Positions 25,280 to 33,541 of a DNA stretch of 64,000 bases are shown here, in pieces; position 1 is the first letter of the stretch, and each line of letters starts with the position of its first letter. Origin of the DNA: Rhizobium skierniewicense (GTDB taxonomy: Bacteria > Pseudomonadota > Alphaproteobacteria > Rhizobiales > Rhizobiaceae); the NCBI RefSeq assembly GCF_014196515.1, contig NZ_JACIDV010000009.1, positions 124,001 through 188,000 on the forward strand. Reading direction: 5' to 3'. A program made the position numbers and the translations under genes. The notes under the pieces were generated by a model. It was given only the letters and a program-made list of their open reading frames with translations, was not told the origin of the DNA and ran no database searches.

Positions 25280-26149
25280 ATGGCTTTAGAAGATCAGAGT
25301 GCATCCGCTTCCGGAGAAGGTGTGGTAATCGCCCTCTCGGCCGTTCAACTCGCGGCGGTCCTGGAAGGTGAGACGGTCGAACAGAGTGGTACGGTCGGAA
25401 ACCGCGTGATCGGGGCGTTGCGGCTCCTGGGATGTGCTGCAGAAGGTGTGACCGCTGGAGCACTGCTGGTCACGCCAGAACCCACCGCACTGACGAAGAT
25501 CGGCGGTGGCGCGCTGGCCCTTCACGCTGCCGACCAGTGCACGACCGGCGGGCGCCAGCTCTGGACGGGGCGTGACGAACGGTCCATCACGGAAAGAACC
25601 ACGTCCAAACTGGCCAGAAGTCTCGGCGCAAGCCCCGCAAACGCCGACAACATGGGCATGGCCATGGATTTCCTGGTGCCGCTTGGCGGGGCCATGATGG
25701 CAGGTGCCGTTCGGGCCGCCGCCATACGCTCTGGTCGTATCTCGCTTGCGCAGCATGAGGCTCAGGCCGGAAGCCGCCTCGGCGGGCACACGATTGCCAG
25801 ACATGTGGGCAAGGACGAAGCGTTTTTGCGGCAACGGATCGCAGATACGGCGTCAAGTCGCAAACCGCCTGCAGCAATATCGTCGTTCAGCAACTTGAGG
25901 ATAGCCGAGGAGCAAGTCTCCCGTGCGTTGCGAGCCAATCAGGCGCGCATCGTGCAATGGTCTAAAACGGCTGCTCCGGGGACAACGCTCCAGCCACCGC
26001 TCGTTTTTGACGCAGGCCGTGTGATCGGACAGGGCGTCATACGCTCTTCCGGGCAGCTACAGCAAATGTCGAAAATGCGTATCGTGTTGAAAAAGGAAAG
26101 CTATAACGGCCTGACACACTATATTCTGACGGCATTTCCTGTTCCCTAA
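25280..26149 (+). CDS. polymorphic toxin with C-terminal RNase A-like (CdiA-CT type) domain
   Basis: A 289-residue effector-like protein. Residues 1-155 contain several glycine/alanine-rich hydrophobic helices (about 14-30, 46-66, 72-84, 128-148), as in the translocation or membrane-entry parts of secreted effectors. Residues 160-289 match the bacterial RNase A-like toxin domain of CdiA proteins: GGHTIARHVG with His170 and His175, SSFSNL (201-206), a W227 helix end, and KMRIVLKK...YILTAFP with Thr284. In that family His, Arg, Thr and Tyr make the active site and tRNA is cut; the Tyr position looks like Phe286 here. No VgrG, PAAR or CdiB gene is adjacent. GGGAG lies 8 bases before the ATG. Confidence 0.82.
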   Translation: MALEDQSASASGEGVVIALSAVQLAAVLEGETVEQSGTVGNRVIGALRLLGCAAEGVTAGALLVTPEPTALTKIGGGALALHAADQCTTGGRQLWTGRDERSITERTTSKLARSLGASPANADNMGMAMDFLVPLGGAMMAGAVRAAAIRSGRISLAQHEAQAGSRLGGHTIARHVGKDEAFLRQRIADTASSRKPPAAISSFSNLRIAEEQVSRALRANQARIVQWSKTAAPGTTLQPPLVFDAGRVIGQGVIRSSGQLQQMSKMRIVLKKESYNGLTHYILTAFPVP

Positions 26150-26162
26150 TGAATGAACCGAG

Positions 26163-26489
26163 ATGAGCACCAGCGACGATTTTCCCGCCCTTTCCGGCCT
26201 CGTGACAGGCTATTTCCATCAAGACATGGACCTGGAATACGACAGTATACCACAAGCGCTTGCAGGATACGCAGGCCTCACGGAGGAAGCGCGGAAGCAC
26301 CAGCTACAGCATGAGATGGACACCTTTCTGGAGCGCTTTCACAACGATCTGGAAGGTGAGTTTTCCAGACGCTACTGGTTCGACTTCACTCCCGAAGTGA
26401 TCGGACAAACGGTGCCGGAATTTTTCGACATGGTAAGGACGATCCTTGCCGATCCCGAAAGCTACTTGCGTTTCGAACCACGCAATTGA
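26163..26489 (+). CDS. CdiI-type immunity protein, copy 1
   Basis: A 108-residue acidic protein beginning MSTSDDFPALSGLVTGYFHQD. It matches the small immunity family that accompanies RNase A-like CdiA toxins (pattern FPAL..L..GYFHQD.DLEYD...ALAGYA, HNDLEGEFSRR and a C-terminal DPESYLRFEPRN). It starts 13 bp after the toxin gene. The likely job is to bind and block the toxin domain inside the producer and its siblings. Confidence 0.8.
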   Translation: MSTSDDFPALSGLVTGYFHQDMDLEYDSIPQALAGYAGLTEEARKHQLQHEMDTFLERFHNDLEGEFSRRYWFDFTPEVIGQTVPEFFDMVRTILADPESYLRFEPRN

Positions 26490-26490
26490 A

Positions 26491-26544
26491 ATCGTGAAGG
26501 TTATGCTTCAGGACCCGGATAGCTGTAAACGCTTCGATCCGTAA
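26491..26544 (+). pseudogene. 3' relic of a third immunity-gene copy
   Basis: Immediately after copy 1, an in-frame stretch reads IVKVMLQDPDSCKRFDP followed by TAA. It aligns without gaps to the C-termini of both neighbours (MVRTILADPESYLRFEP in copy 1). No matching N-terminal part is present, so it looks like what remains after a deletion between tandem copies. Confidence 0.75.
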
Positions 26545-26557
26545 AGCAGAGTGCCGC

Positions 26558-26887
26558 ATGAATGTCACCGATGAAGAATTTCCCGCGCTTTTCGGTATCG
26601 TTGCCGGGGCCTTGCATCAAGACATCGATTTGGAATACGACACAGCTGCGCAAGCGCTGGCAGGATACGCACGCGCGACGAAATGTTTCGAGAAGCAAAT
26701 GCTGCTTTCTGAAACGGAACGGTTCCTCGAACGGTATCACAACGATCTCGATGGCGAGTTCGCCCGGCGCTTCGGGTTTAATTTCACACCCAAATCCATA
26801 GGATATACAGTGCCGGAGCTTTTCGACATGCTCAGAACAATCCTGGATGATCCGGAGAGCTATATGCGTTTCGAACCGCGGAATTGA
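26558..26887 (+). CDS. CdiI-type immunity protein, copy 2
   Basis: A 109-residue paralogue of copy 1 (MNVTDEEFPALFGIVAGALHQD), with more than half of aligned positions identical by eye and the same end DPESYMRFEPRN. Differences cluster in the first helix and around residues 36-50, which may set toxin specificity. It may back up copy 1 or protect against a variant toxin made by neighbours. Confidence 0.8.
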   Translation: MNVTDEEFPALFGIVAGALHQDIDLEYDTAAQALAGYARATKCFEKQMLLSETERFLERYHNDLDGEFARRFGFNFTPKSIGYTVPELFDMLRTILDDPESYMRFEPRN

Positions 26888-27060
26888 TTGATAAAATCGC
26901 GATCAAGGTTCGGTAGTCGGCCGATGCCGACTTCAGTTTCTCGAAGGCAACTCTCCCTTTCTCAGGAATTTTCAGCGCCATTGAACATTCCTTTACAACT
27001 TCAGATTCAGCCTAAGCGCAGTTTGGTCTGGTGGCTGAAAACTCATCCATCCTGCAGCCG

Positions 27061-27546
27061 TCAATCCTGTGAGAAATGGAGATCAGCGACGAACTGGGCG
27101 AAGCTAGCAGAATACTGCGTGATCAGGCCATACTCCTGCGCCTCCTCGAAAGGTTCGGGCTCACCTTCATAGGCAACCAACTCGTGGTCCAGCAGAAAAA
27201 TCTGGCCATATCTTTCCTCTGTCATGCACAACATGATGGCGTTGCCGCCAGCATCATTGCCGATGCACAGGAGCCCTTCAGGCAAAGGATAGGCACTGGG
27301 CTTGTCAAATTCCGCCTCGACTTCTCTCAGAGAGTTCATATGCCGCAGAAGCAGGTCGCGTTCTTCCGCGTCGAGATAGGATACTGCCGTTTCGAAGATC
27401 AAGCCGCCACCGGAGATAGTAAGAAATGCACGGTAATCCCCAGGCAGTGTCTTGCCAAGCTTGCGCTCGAAAGCCTTAAGTTGATCTTCCGTCGCACGCT
27501 CACCGCCCTCATTCCGGATCGCTCCAGCAAATTGCTCAGGTGTCAT
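27061..27546 (-). CDS. SMI1/KNR4 (SUKH) family protein, probable immunity protein
   Basis: A 161-residue SUKH-type protein: TEDQLKAFERKLGKTLPGDYRAFLTISGGG is the family hallmark (E..LG..LP.DYR.FL...NGG), followed by beta-rich segments and a C-terminal FAQFVADL helix. SUKH proteins serve widely as immunity proteins of polymorphic toxins. It sits on the opposite strand, converging on the immunity genes, and follows a small membrane-protein gene by 24 bp. AAGGAG precedes the ATG. No cognate toxin is beside it. Confidence 0.85.
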   Translation of the reverse strand: MTPEQFAGAIRNEGGERATEDQLKAFERKLGKTLPGDYRAFLTISGGGLIFETAVSYLDAEERDLLLRHMNSLREVEAEFDKPSAYPLPEGLLCIGNDAGGNAIMLCMTEERYGQIFLLDHELVAYEGEPEPFEEAQEYGLITQYSASFAQFVADLHFSQD

Positions 27547-27570
27547 GGCCGGTCTCCTTTCAGTTGTGTT

Positions 27571-27867
27571 CTACAGCGTTGGATTTGCGCGTTGGGCCAC
27601 AGCCCCTAGAATGCCCATGAGCGCCAGTGAGAGTGCGATATAGTTGAGTTTGGTGGCGGAGAAAGACTTTAGCTTCGATGGGCCACGAACCAGTCGAAGG
27701 CCGTAGTAGATGACGACATGGGCCGCCAAGAAAAAGCCAAGCGGGCCAAGAATCATCTGACCAAACGCCTCTCCCCAATTTCCATCGCTTGCCATCTGCG
27801 CAGCGTAAGGCGCGTTCAAAAAGCCCGCTATAAACAGTAGAACAAAGAAACATATGGTCAGATGCAC
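27571..27867 (-). CDS. small multi-pass membrane protein, 98 aa
   Basis: With the GTG at 27867 (GAGGGGG 5-8 bases before it) the product has 98 residues and three hydrophobic helices: about 2-20, 38-60 and 76-95. The frame is open back to an ATG at 27897, with less convincing context. It lies upstream of the SUKH gene in the same direction, so they may form an operon. It could be an inner-membrane immunity protein, but no family was recognised. Confidence 0.55.
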   Translation of the reverse strand: MHLTICFFVLLFIAGFLNAPYAAQMASDGNWGEAFGQMILGPLGFFLAAHVVIYYGLRLVRGPSKLKSFSATKLNYIALSLALMGILGAVAQRANPTL

Positions 27868-28064
27868 GTGTGCCCCCTCAACCGCCACGAAAATCATCAA
27901 CTCAAGGGTGTTTTAATTGTGGCGGGACGAAAAAAATCAGTGATCGTTTCGTGCACGTATGTCTTTGCAACCAAACTGGCTTCAAACCGTTCACGGTCAC
28001 GCTAATTCGTCCAAGACGCAAAAGCCGTCAGGCGTATTTCCCGATCCCGGTTGGAGACCAGTTC

Positions 28065-28496
28065 ATGAGCGATTCGACTGGCAGAGAAGCCTCTGCTTAT
28101 CCTTTTCAATCTCTTTTCGTGCCGTTTCCGTTCGTGTGTTTCTCGATGGCGCTCGGGACTGATATTGCCTATTGGCAGACCGCCAATCTTTTGTGGCTAA
28201 ATTTTTCGGCATGGCTGCTGTTTGCAGGCCTCGTGTTCGGCGGACTGGCATTGCTCGCCGGGTTCGTCGATCTGTTCCGGGTGCGCACGCGGCCGATGCG
28301 GCCTTCCCTGTTTTCAATCGTGCTTTTCATCGGCATGCTGGTCTTGGCACTGCTCAACAGTCTCGTTCATGCCGGTGACGGCTGGACAGCGGTGGTGCCT
28401 TACGGGCTGCTGATCTCGACCATGACATTCGTCGTGGCGCTGACGACCGTCGCCGCGTCTTCCCGCAAATATGCACGACTGGCCTGGAGAGTATGA
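28065..28496 (+). CDS. DUF2231-type membrane protein, 143 aa
   Basis: Four hydrophobic helices run along the chain (about 17-32, 42-66, 80-98, 108-126), in the order typical of DUF2231 proteins. GGAGA lies 7-8 bases before the ATG. The stop overlaps the ATG of the PQQ-type dehydrogenase lipoprotein, so both are translated from one message. In this family's usual pairing a membrane subunit accompanies a periplasmic sugar-dehydrogenase-like protein; function is not proven. Confidence 0.78.
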   Translation: MSDSTGREASAYPFQSLFVPFPFVCFSMALGTDIAYWQTANLLWLNFSAWLLFAGLVFGGLALLAGFVDLFRVRTRPMRPSLFSIVLFIGMLVLALLNSLVHAGDGWTAVVPYGLLISTMTFVVALTTVAASSRKYARLAWRV

Positions 28497-29905
28497 TGAT
28501 CGCGCGCCGCCTTGTTCACACCTCTGTTCTGATGGGCAGTGTTGCCCTCATCCTCTCTGCCTGCAATGAAGCGGATCAGTCCTTCGACCCGGCACAGCAG
28601 ATCGGGGCCGACCCGGTTCTGCCGGAGCCGTCTTCGAGCCTTATTCCCGACCTGAAGGTGGCCGAGGTCGTCGGTTGGAAGGATGGCGAGACGCCGACTG
28701 TGCCGGAGGGTCTGAAAGTGACCCTATACCAAAAGGACCTCGCCAACCCACGGACCGTGCACACGCTGCCCAATGGCGACGTTCTGGTCGTCCAGTCGCG
28801 CGGGCCGAAGGGACAGTCCCCATCGCGGCCGAAGGACATTATCCGTGGCTGGATCATGGCCATTTCGCACGGCGAGACGCGTCCGCAGAAGGAAAGCAAT
28901 CTCATCACGCTGCTGCGCGATACCAACCGCGATGGCACTGTCGATGAACGCCACGATCTGCTGACGAAGCTGGATTCGCCTTTCGGTGTCGCCTTTGCCG
29001 ACAATACGCTCTACGTCGCCACCGCGAGCGAGATTCTTGCCTATCCCTACCAGCTTGGGCAGAACGACATCACCGCCGAACCAAAGCTGCTCACGCCGCT
29101 TCCCGGCGGGCCCATCAACCACCATTGGACCAAGGATCTGGCGCTGAGCCCCGATGGCAAGTTTCTCTATGCTTCCGTCGGCTCCAATTCCAACATTGTT
29201 GAAAATGGCATGGAGGCGGAAAAGAACCGCGCCGCAATTTTGCAGGTCGACCGTCAGACAGGTGCGTTCAAGCTGTTCGCATCCGGCCTTCGCAATCCCA
29301 ACGGCCTTGCGTTCAACCCTGAGAGCAAGGAGTTATGGGCAGTTATCAACGAGCGTGACGAGCTGGGACCGAACCTCGTTCCCGACTACATGACATCTGT
29401 AAAAGAAAACGGGTTCTACGGCTGGCCGTGGAGTTATTATGGCAATCATGTCGATGCCCGTGTCTACCCGCCCCGCCCGGATATCGTTGCAACGGCCATC
29501 AAGCCGGACTACGCTTTATCCAGTCATGTGGCCGCGCTTGGCCTCACCTTCACGCTCAACTCCGCCATGCCTGCAGCCTACGCAAACGGCGCTTTCATCG
29601 GCGAGCACGGCAGTTGGAACCGCAACGCCTTCAACGGCTACCGGGTGACCTATGTGCCATTCGAAAACGGCAAGCCATCGGGCAAGACACAGGACGTGGT
29701 GACCGGCTTCATTCAGGGTGACAATGCCAGAGGCCGTCCCGTTGGCGTCGGCATTGATGGCACAGGCGCCTTGCTGGTGGCGGATGATGCGGGGAATTCG
29801 GTCTGGCGCGTGGCGGCAGCCGATGGCACTGTGACACCGGCCCCCATCGCGACCGATGATGTATCGGGTGGCGGCGCGCAAGCCATGGCAGCTCCCGCCA
29901 ACTAA
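28493..29905 (+). CDS. PQQ-dependent sugar (sorbosone-type) dehydrogenase lipoprotein
   Basis: A 470-residue exported lipoprotein: signal peptide with lipobox LSAC (Cys24), then a six-bladed beta-propeller of the soluble glucose/sorbosone dehydrogenase type. Typical segments are GLKVTLYQKDLANPRTVHTLPNGDVLV, LTPLPGGPINHHWTKDLALSPDGKFLYASVGSNSN, FASGLRNPNGLAFNPESKELWAVINERDELG and FIGEHGSWNRNAFNGYRV (each quoted in part). Members oxidise sugars with PQQ and pass electrons to a quinone or cytochrome. Substrate is unknown. Confidence 0.87.
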   Translation: MMIARRLVHTSVLMGSVALILSACNEADQSFDPAQQIGADPVLPEPSSSLIPDLKVAEVVGWKDGETPTVPEGLKVTLYQKDLANPRTVHTLPNGDVLVVQSRGPKGQSPSRPKDIIRGWIMAISHGETRPQKESNLITLLRDTNRDGTVDERHDLLTKLDSPFGVAFADNTLYVATASEILAYPYQLGQNDITAEPKLLTPLPGGPINHHWTKDLALSPDGKFLYASVGSNSNIVENGMEAEKNRAAILQVDRQTGAFKLFASGLRNPNGLAFNPESKELWAVINERDELGPNLVPDYMTSVKENGFYGWPWSYYGNHVDARVYPPRPDIVATAIKPDYALSSHVAALGLTFTLNSAMPAAYANGAFIGEHGSWNRNAFNGYRVTYVPFENGKPSGKTQDVVTGFIQGDNARGRPVGVGIDGTGALLVADDAGNSVWRVAAADGTVTPAPIATDDVSGGGAQAMAAPAN

Positions 29906-30109
29906 GATGCAGCAATGGCCGGCTTCAACGTCGCCGGCCATTGCCTGTTCATCTCTTTCAGGCGGAACTTTTGGAAAACACGTGAATGCGCCGATGTCCG
30001 ACGCGCATCATCAATATCCTCGAGGGAAAATCAGAACGGCTTCCTTCTCCCCATTTCCCCCAACTGAAATCAATGCTAACCCTCAGCTGTTCCAAAACGG
30101 GAAAACAGC

Positions 30110-30697
30110 GTGTTCCGAGTTCCATTTCTTGTTGCAATCTCGCTTCTGGTCGCCTTCGGGGGCGGAATTTTATCCACGCTTGCGGCGCTGGAAGCCACCG
30201 ACGGTTTCGGCTCCATCAAGATCGGCGCGTGGGATGCCTTTCCCGAAGCGCAGACGATCGAGGCAGATCCCTACGCCAAGTCGCACAGGTCCGATGCGGG
30301 CAAGCTGCTGTATGGGACAGCCGAAGGTCTGAGCTTTACCGCCTCAACCGATAGCGATGGCCAGCGCCTGACCGGTCAGTGCCGGTATCGTTTGACTGGC
30401 AACGTGCCCCCTTCCCGCTTCTGGACGCTTTATGCAGCAGACCAGCAGGGCAATCTTCTGGATGACGGCTCTGGCCGCCCCTTCGCGCTCAATTCCCGCA
30501 CACTTTTGCACGGGCCTGATGGCGGCATGGATATCAGTGTGGCCGCCAGCGCCCAGACCTACAATTGGCTTTCGGTGCCACAGGGTCGCAATTTCAAGCT
30601 GGTTCTGACATTGCTGGATACGCCGGTGGCGGGCAGCACGGGGCTCATCGACATCAAGATGCCGGATATCCGCAAGGCAGGATGCGGCAATGCTTAA
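30110..30697 (+). CDS. DUF1214 domain protein
   Basis: A 195-residue protein starting at GTG, with a signal-anchor helix (about residues 2-24) and a DUF1214 domain (GTAEGLSFTASTDSDGQRL, CRYRLTGNVPPSRFWTLYAAD and SVPQGRNFKLVLTLLDTP, in part). It stays attached to or in the periplasm. Its stop overlaps the start of the DUF1254 gene by 8 bp; the two families normally occur as a pair. Role unknown. Confidence 0.88.
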   Translation: MFRVPFLVAISLLVAFGGGILSTLAALEATDGFGSIKIGAWDAFPEAQTIEADPYAKSHRSDAGKLLYGTAEGLSFTASTDSDGQRLTGQCRYRLTGNVPPSRFWTLYAADQQGNLLDDGSGRPFALNSRTLLHGPDGGMDISVAASAQTYNWLSVPQGRNFKLVLTLLDTPVAGSTGLIDIKMPDIRKAGCGNA

Positions 30698-31238
30698 GGT
30701 CGTCTTCGCTGTTTTCGTCGGGCTTGTGGGTGCAGCCGTCCTGCACTTGATCATTTTGCTATCGACGCCGCATTTTTCCAACCGCGATGCCTATACGCGT
30801 GCGGTCGCAGAAGGCGGGTCGAACCAGTTTCACCTTCTGGATGACAGCCGTGAAAAGACGGAGCTTGGCAGCGGCGATCCCTTCATGCGGGTGGCCGTGT
30901 GCACCTTCGACATCGCGGACAAGCCCATGCGTCTTGAGGCGTTCGGGGCGGTTCCCTTCTGGTCTGTGGCGATTTTCGACAGCGCATCCAATGAAATCTT
31001 CAGCATGAACGACCGCACCTCTGCCGGAGGCGAGTTGGATATTCTGGTCGCCAATCAGGTGCAGCTGGCCGCCATTCGCAAGTCACAGCCTGCTGCCCTG
31101 TCGCAGTCCATTCTGGTGGAAGCAGCCCAGAGCAAAGGCTATGCGGTGCTGCGCACCATGGTGCCGCAGCCAAGCTTCGTGGAGGAGGCGACGCGGTTTC
31201 TGAGCGAAGCAAAATGTGCAGTAGCGCCATGGCAGTAG
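30690..31238 (+). CDS. DUF1254 domain protein
   Basis: A 182-residue DUF1254 protein with an N-terminal membrane helix (about 3-25), then NRDAYTRAVAEGGSNQFHLL, FMRVAVCTFDIADKPMRLEA, VPFWSVAIFDSASNEIFSMNDR, the usual family blocks. Overlaps the DUF1214 gene by 8 bp, indicating coupled translation. Confidence 0.88.
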   Translation: MLKVVFAVFVGLVGAAVLHLIILLSTPHFSNRDAYTRAVAEGGSNQFHLLDDSREKTELGSGDPFMRVAVCTFDIADKPMRLEAFGAVPFWSVAIFDSASNEIFSMNDRTSAGGELDILVANQVQLAAIRKSQPAALSQSILVEAAQSKGYAVLRTMVPQPSFVEEATRFLSEAKCAVAPWQ

Positions 31239-31267
31239 ACTGCCTTCACGCGTCACCCTGAGGAAGC

Positions 31268-31465
31268 CTATCCGGCATCCTTGATGGCGGCAAGCTTGCG
31301 TTTGCGCGGTTTCTTCTGCGCATCCATCTTGATGTCGATGATGGGGCGTTCATAGCGCACGCCGGTAAAGAACAGAAGTTGCGCAGGTCCGCCTGCGGTG
31401 TTCTCCGGTGGCGCCGGTCGGCTGAGGCGGCGCGTGGCCGCATAAAACGAGATAATGTCTGCCAT
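31268..31465 (-). CDS. small basic hypothetical protein, 65 aa
   Basis: A 65-residue frame, MADIISFYAATRRLSRPAPPENTAGG..., ending in a basic tail (KKPRKRKLAAIKDAG). GAAGGGAGAAG precedes the ATG at 6-10 bases. Short proteins with this start (MADIISF) are common in rhizobia but have no assigned function. It lies downstream of the long gene-free stretch that has a CtrA-type box 230 bp away. Confidence 0.6.
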   Translation of the reverse strand: MADIISFYAATRRLSRPAPPENTAGGPAQLLFFTGVRYERPIIDIKMDAQKKPRKRKLAAIKDAG

Positions 31466-31695
31466 AATCTTCTCCCTTCAGGGGCATGACGATTGATTTT
31501 GATCAGAGTGCGCGGATCGTGCGAACGCGCGGGAATGCCATCACCACAAACATTGTGCATCTCCAGTCCACAGACTGGCATGGGAGACGTATGCGCGAGA
31601 ACGGGGCTTGTGCCTGCCGCCTCGCCTGCCAGATATCGCACCCTATGGGATGCGCCGAATCTCTGGCTGCTTCAGGCATTAAAAACACGCAAAGA

Positions 31696-31710
31696 TTAAC
31701 CGATCGTTAA
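31696..31710. promoter_or_regulatory. CtrA-type box (TTAA-CCGATCG-TTAA)
   Basis: Exact TTAA-N7-TTAA spacing, the recognition pattern of the cell-cycle regulator CtrA in alphaproteobacteria, here palindromic. It lies 230 bp upstream of the 65-aa gene (minus) and about 520 bp upstream of DUF2336 (plus). Confidence 0.5.
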
Positions 31711-31823
31711 TCCTAATATTCTCGTGCCAGCACAGAATTCATTACAATTCGATCTGTTGCATAAACCATTCATCGAGACTGCGTTCACAGTCCTGTGAAT
31801 ACAGATTTCGGTCTCCTTTTAAA

Positions 31824-31856
31824 AGCGCTTGAAAAAATTGACGAATTTCAAGCGCT
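31824..31856. repeat. perfect 11-bp inverted repeat
   Basis: Arms AGCGCTTGAAA and TTTCAAGCGCT are separated by 11 bases (AAATTGACGAA-like loop). No T-run follows on either strand, so it is more like a binding site or RNA hairpin than a terminator. Confidence 0.6.
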
Positions 31857-32228
31857 CCAGAAAATTACGGGTTAATTTTCCACCATGGCGTGTTTGACGC
31901 ATGTCGTTGGCGTCATGTCTAACGCGCTGAGCCGCCATGATGTCGGTCAGGGGCTCGTCGCTCGGTGTTACACGCACGGTCGACGAGTTCCCGCTAGCGC
32001 GTTCTGAGGCGATATCCCGACGTCGCCCACGTTTCTCATTTCAAAAATATATTCTTAAAATTCGCTGTGAATAAGCGCAAAAAACCGCTTTGCCCCATGG
32101 CTGGTTAACAGGACGTCAACACGTTTGATCTAATTTGATCATAGTGTTTTGTTTTGCGTCTGTTGGGTATTGCGTTGACCGACCGGTTTCGAGAATTAGA
32201 GAGGCCAAGGGCCGAGAGGAAGAAAGAC

Positions 32229-33149
32229 GTGGTGCTGATGGCCACCGTATCGAGTTTTGAAGGTCTTTCTCATCCGTCCAGGTCAGAACTGCGCCAGTTC
32301 GCGGAATTGTTTCTGCCGTTGTTTTCCGCCTCCACACCAGAGGCGAAGCGGGAGGCGATTGCGGCCTTGTCTCAAAACCCGAACGTGCCGTCGGCCGTCG
32401 CCTTCTTCATTGCCAGCCAGCCGATTGCGCTCTCTGCGCCATTCCTTGTCTCGTCCAAATGTCTGGACGACGACACGCTGATTACCATTGCCCGCACGCA
32501 AGGCGGCGCCCATGCGCGCACGATCGTGCGTCGGGATGACCTGTCGCCCACTGTCATCGACGCGTTGGTCGGCCTTCGGCATTCGCGCCCGGCGGTTCGC
32601 TCTGGCGCGGACGATGCGGAGGCTGCAACACCAGACCTGTCGCTTTTCACCCAACAGACCATTGCGGACCGTGAAGAGGATTTGCGCCGGCAGTTGCGCA
32701 CCATGGCGCGGCAGCTCAACCGGTCCCAATCGGACAGTCTGGGACGTCGTCGTCTGACCGATGTGCAGGAAGCCCTGCTTATTCGCTTCGCCCGCGCCCG
32801 CGATGCCCGCCAATTCTGCCGTGCCCTGTCGGACTCGCTTGCAGCCAGCCATTGGTTATCGGAACGGCTGATGCTCGATATTTCCGGCCAGCAGCTGGCA
32901 ACGACCATGGTTGGCCTGGGCATGGAATTCGTGGACGCAGCCTTCGTGCTGGAAAGCTTCTACCCGCATCTGAAGGTTCGCGATGGCGATATGTCGCGCG
33001 CGGAACTGATGATTGACAGCCTCGATGCCGCCCAGTGCGAAGACCGCATCGAACGCTGGCGTCGTGCAGATAGCGACACGGTCGATCCCAACAGGGAGAA
33101 CGTGGAGATGCGCGACGATGCGCATGAGCGGCTGGTTGTGAGACGGTAG
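32229..33149 (+). CDS. DUF2336 domain-containing protein
   Basis: About 306 residues from a GTG with AGGAAG 7-8 bases upstream (ATG at 32238 is the alternative). It has the alphaproteobacterial DUF2336 helical-repeat pattern: FAELFLPLFSASTPEAKREAIAALSQNPNVP, IASQPIALSAPFLVSSKCLDDDTLITIARTQGGAHARTIVRRDDLSPTVIDAL (in part). It is all-helical, HEAT-like, without membrane segments. The C-terminal half has a further helical domain. Function is unestablished. Confidence 0.82.
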   Translation: MVLMATVSSFEGLSHPSRSELRQFAELFLPLFSASTPEAKREAIAALSQNPNVPSAVAFFIASQPIALSAPFLVSSKCLDDDTLITIARTQGGAHARTIVRRDDLSPTVIDALVGLRHSRPAVRSGADDAEAATPDLSLFTQQTIADREEDLRRQLRTMARQLNRSQSDSLGRRRLTDVQEALLIRFARARDARQFCRALSDSLAASHWLSERLMLDISGQQLATTMVGLGMEFVDAAFVLESFYPHLKVRDGDMSRAELMIDSLDAAQCEDRIERWRRADSDTVDPNRENVEMRDDAHERLVVRR

Positions 33150-33190
33150 TTTTCAAAGGGCTGACGCAAGATCGAAGATGGCTGCCCTGG

Positions 33191-33535
33191 TCAGACAAGC
33201 TCTAACAAGCCTTCCACACTTTCCGTCTCCAGTTCAAGAACCCACAGATCGCTGTCGAAACGGCGCTCCTTCTCCAGCAATGCCTCGACATCCTGCGCCT
33301 CAGCGCCCGACAGGCGTTGTTCGAAGCGGCGTTGTGACCTTGCCTCCTCGTCATCGGACAGGCTTTGGGGTGCGGGACCGTAGAGGTTCTCCAGACCAGT
33401 GCGAAGACGCTGGCGGATGAAGATGGCGCCCGCGGCCTCTGCCCCCTTGCGTTCCACGGCGGCGAAATCGCCCGCCGAAAAGACACGGCGAATGAGGGCG
33501 GAAACGAACATCTCGGATTTGAGGCGCATGCTCAC
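33191..33535 (-). CDS. DUF1491 family protein
   Basis: A 114-residue DUF1491 protein: MRLKSEMFVSALIRRVF, GDFAAVERKGAEAAGAIFIR, LYGPAPQS, RFEQRL and a final DLWVLELE, the family order. It is conserved in Rhizobiales next to the peptidoglycan-binding protein gene, which starts 6 bp upstream here. Function unknown; soluble and probably cytoplasmic. Confidence 0.87.
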   Translation of the reverse strand: MSMRLKSEMFVSALIRRVFSAGDFAAVERKGAEAAGAIFIRQRLRTGLENLYGPAPQSLSDDEEARSQRRFEQRLSGAEAQDVEALLEKERRFDSDLWVLELETESVEGLLELV

Positions 33536-33541
33536 TCGATA

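Larger units (their letters stand above)
31466..32228. other. long gene-free region before the DUF2336 gene
   Basis: No convincing gene. The short plus frames at 31486-31710 lack ribosome sites. The region holds a TTAA-N7-TTAA box (31696-31710), a perfect 11-bp inverted repeat (31824-31856), and AT-rich stretches. It could contain a promoter with a long leader or a small RNA. Confidence 0.5.
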
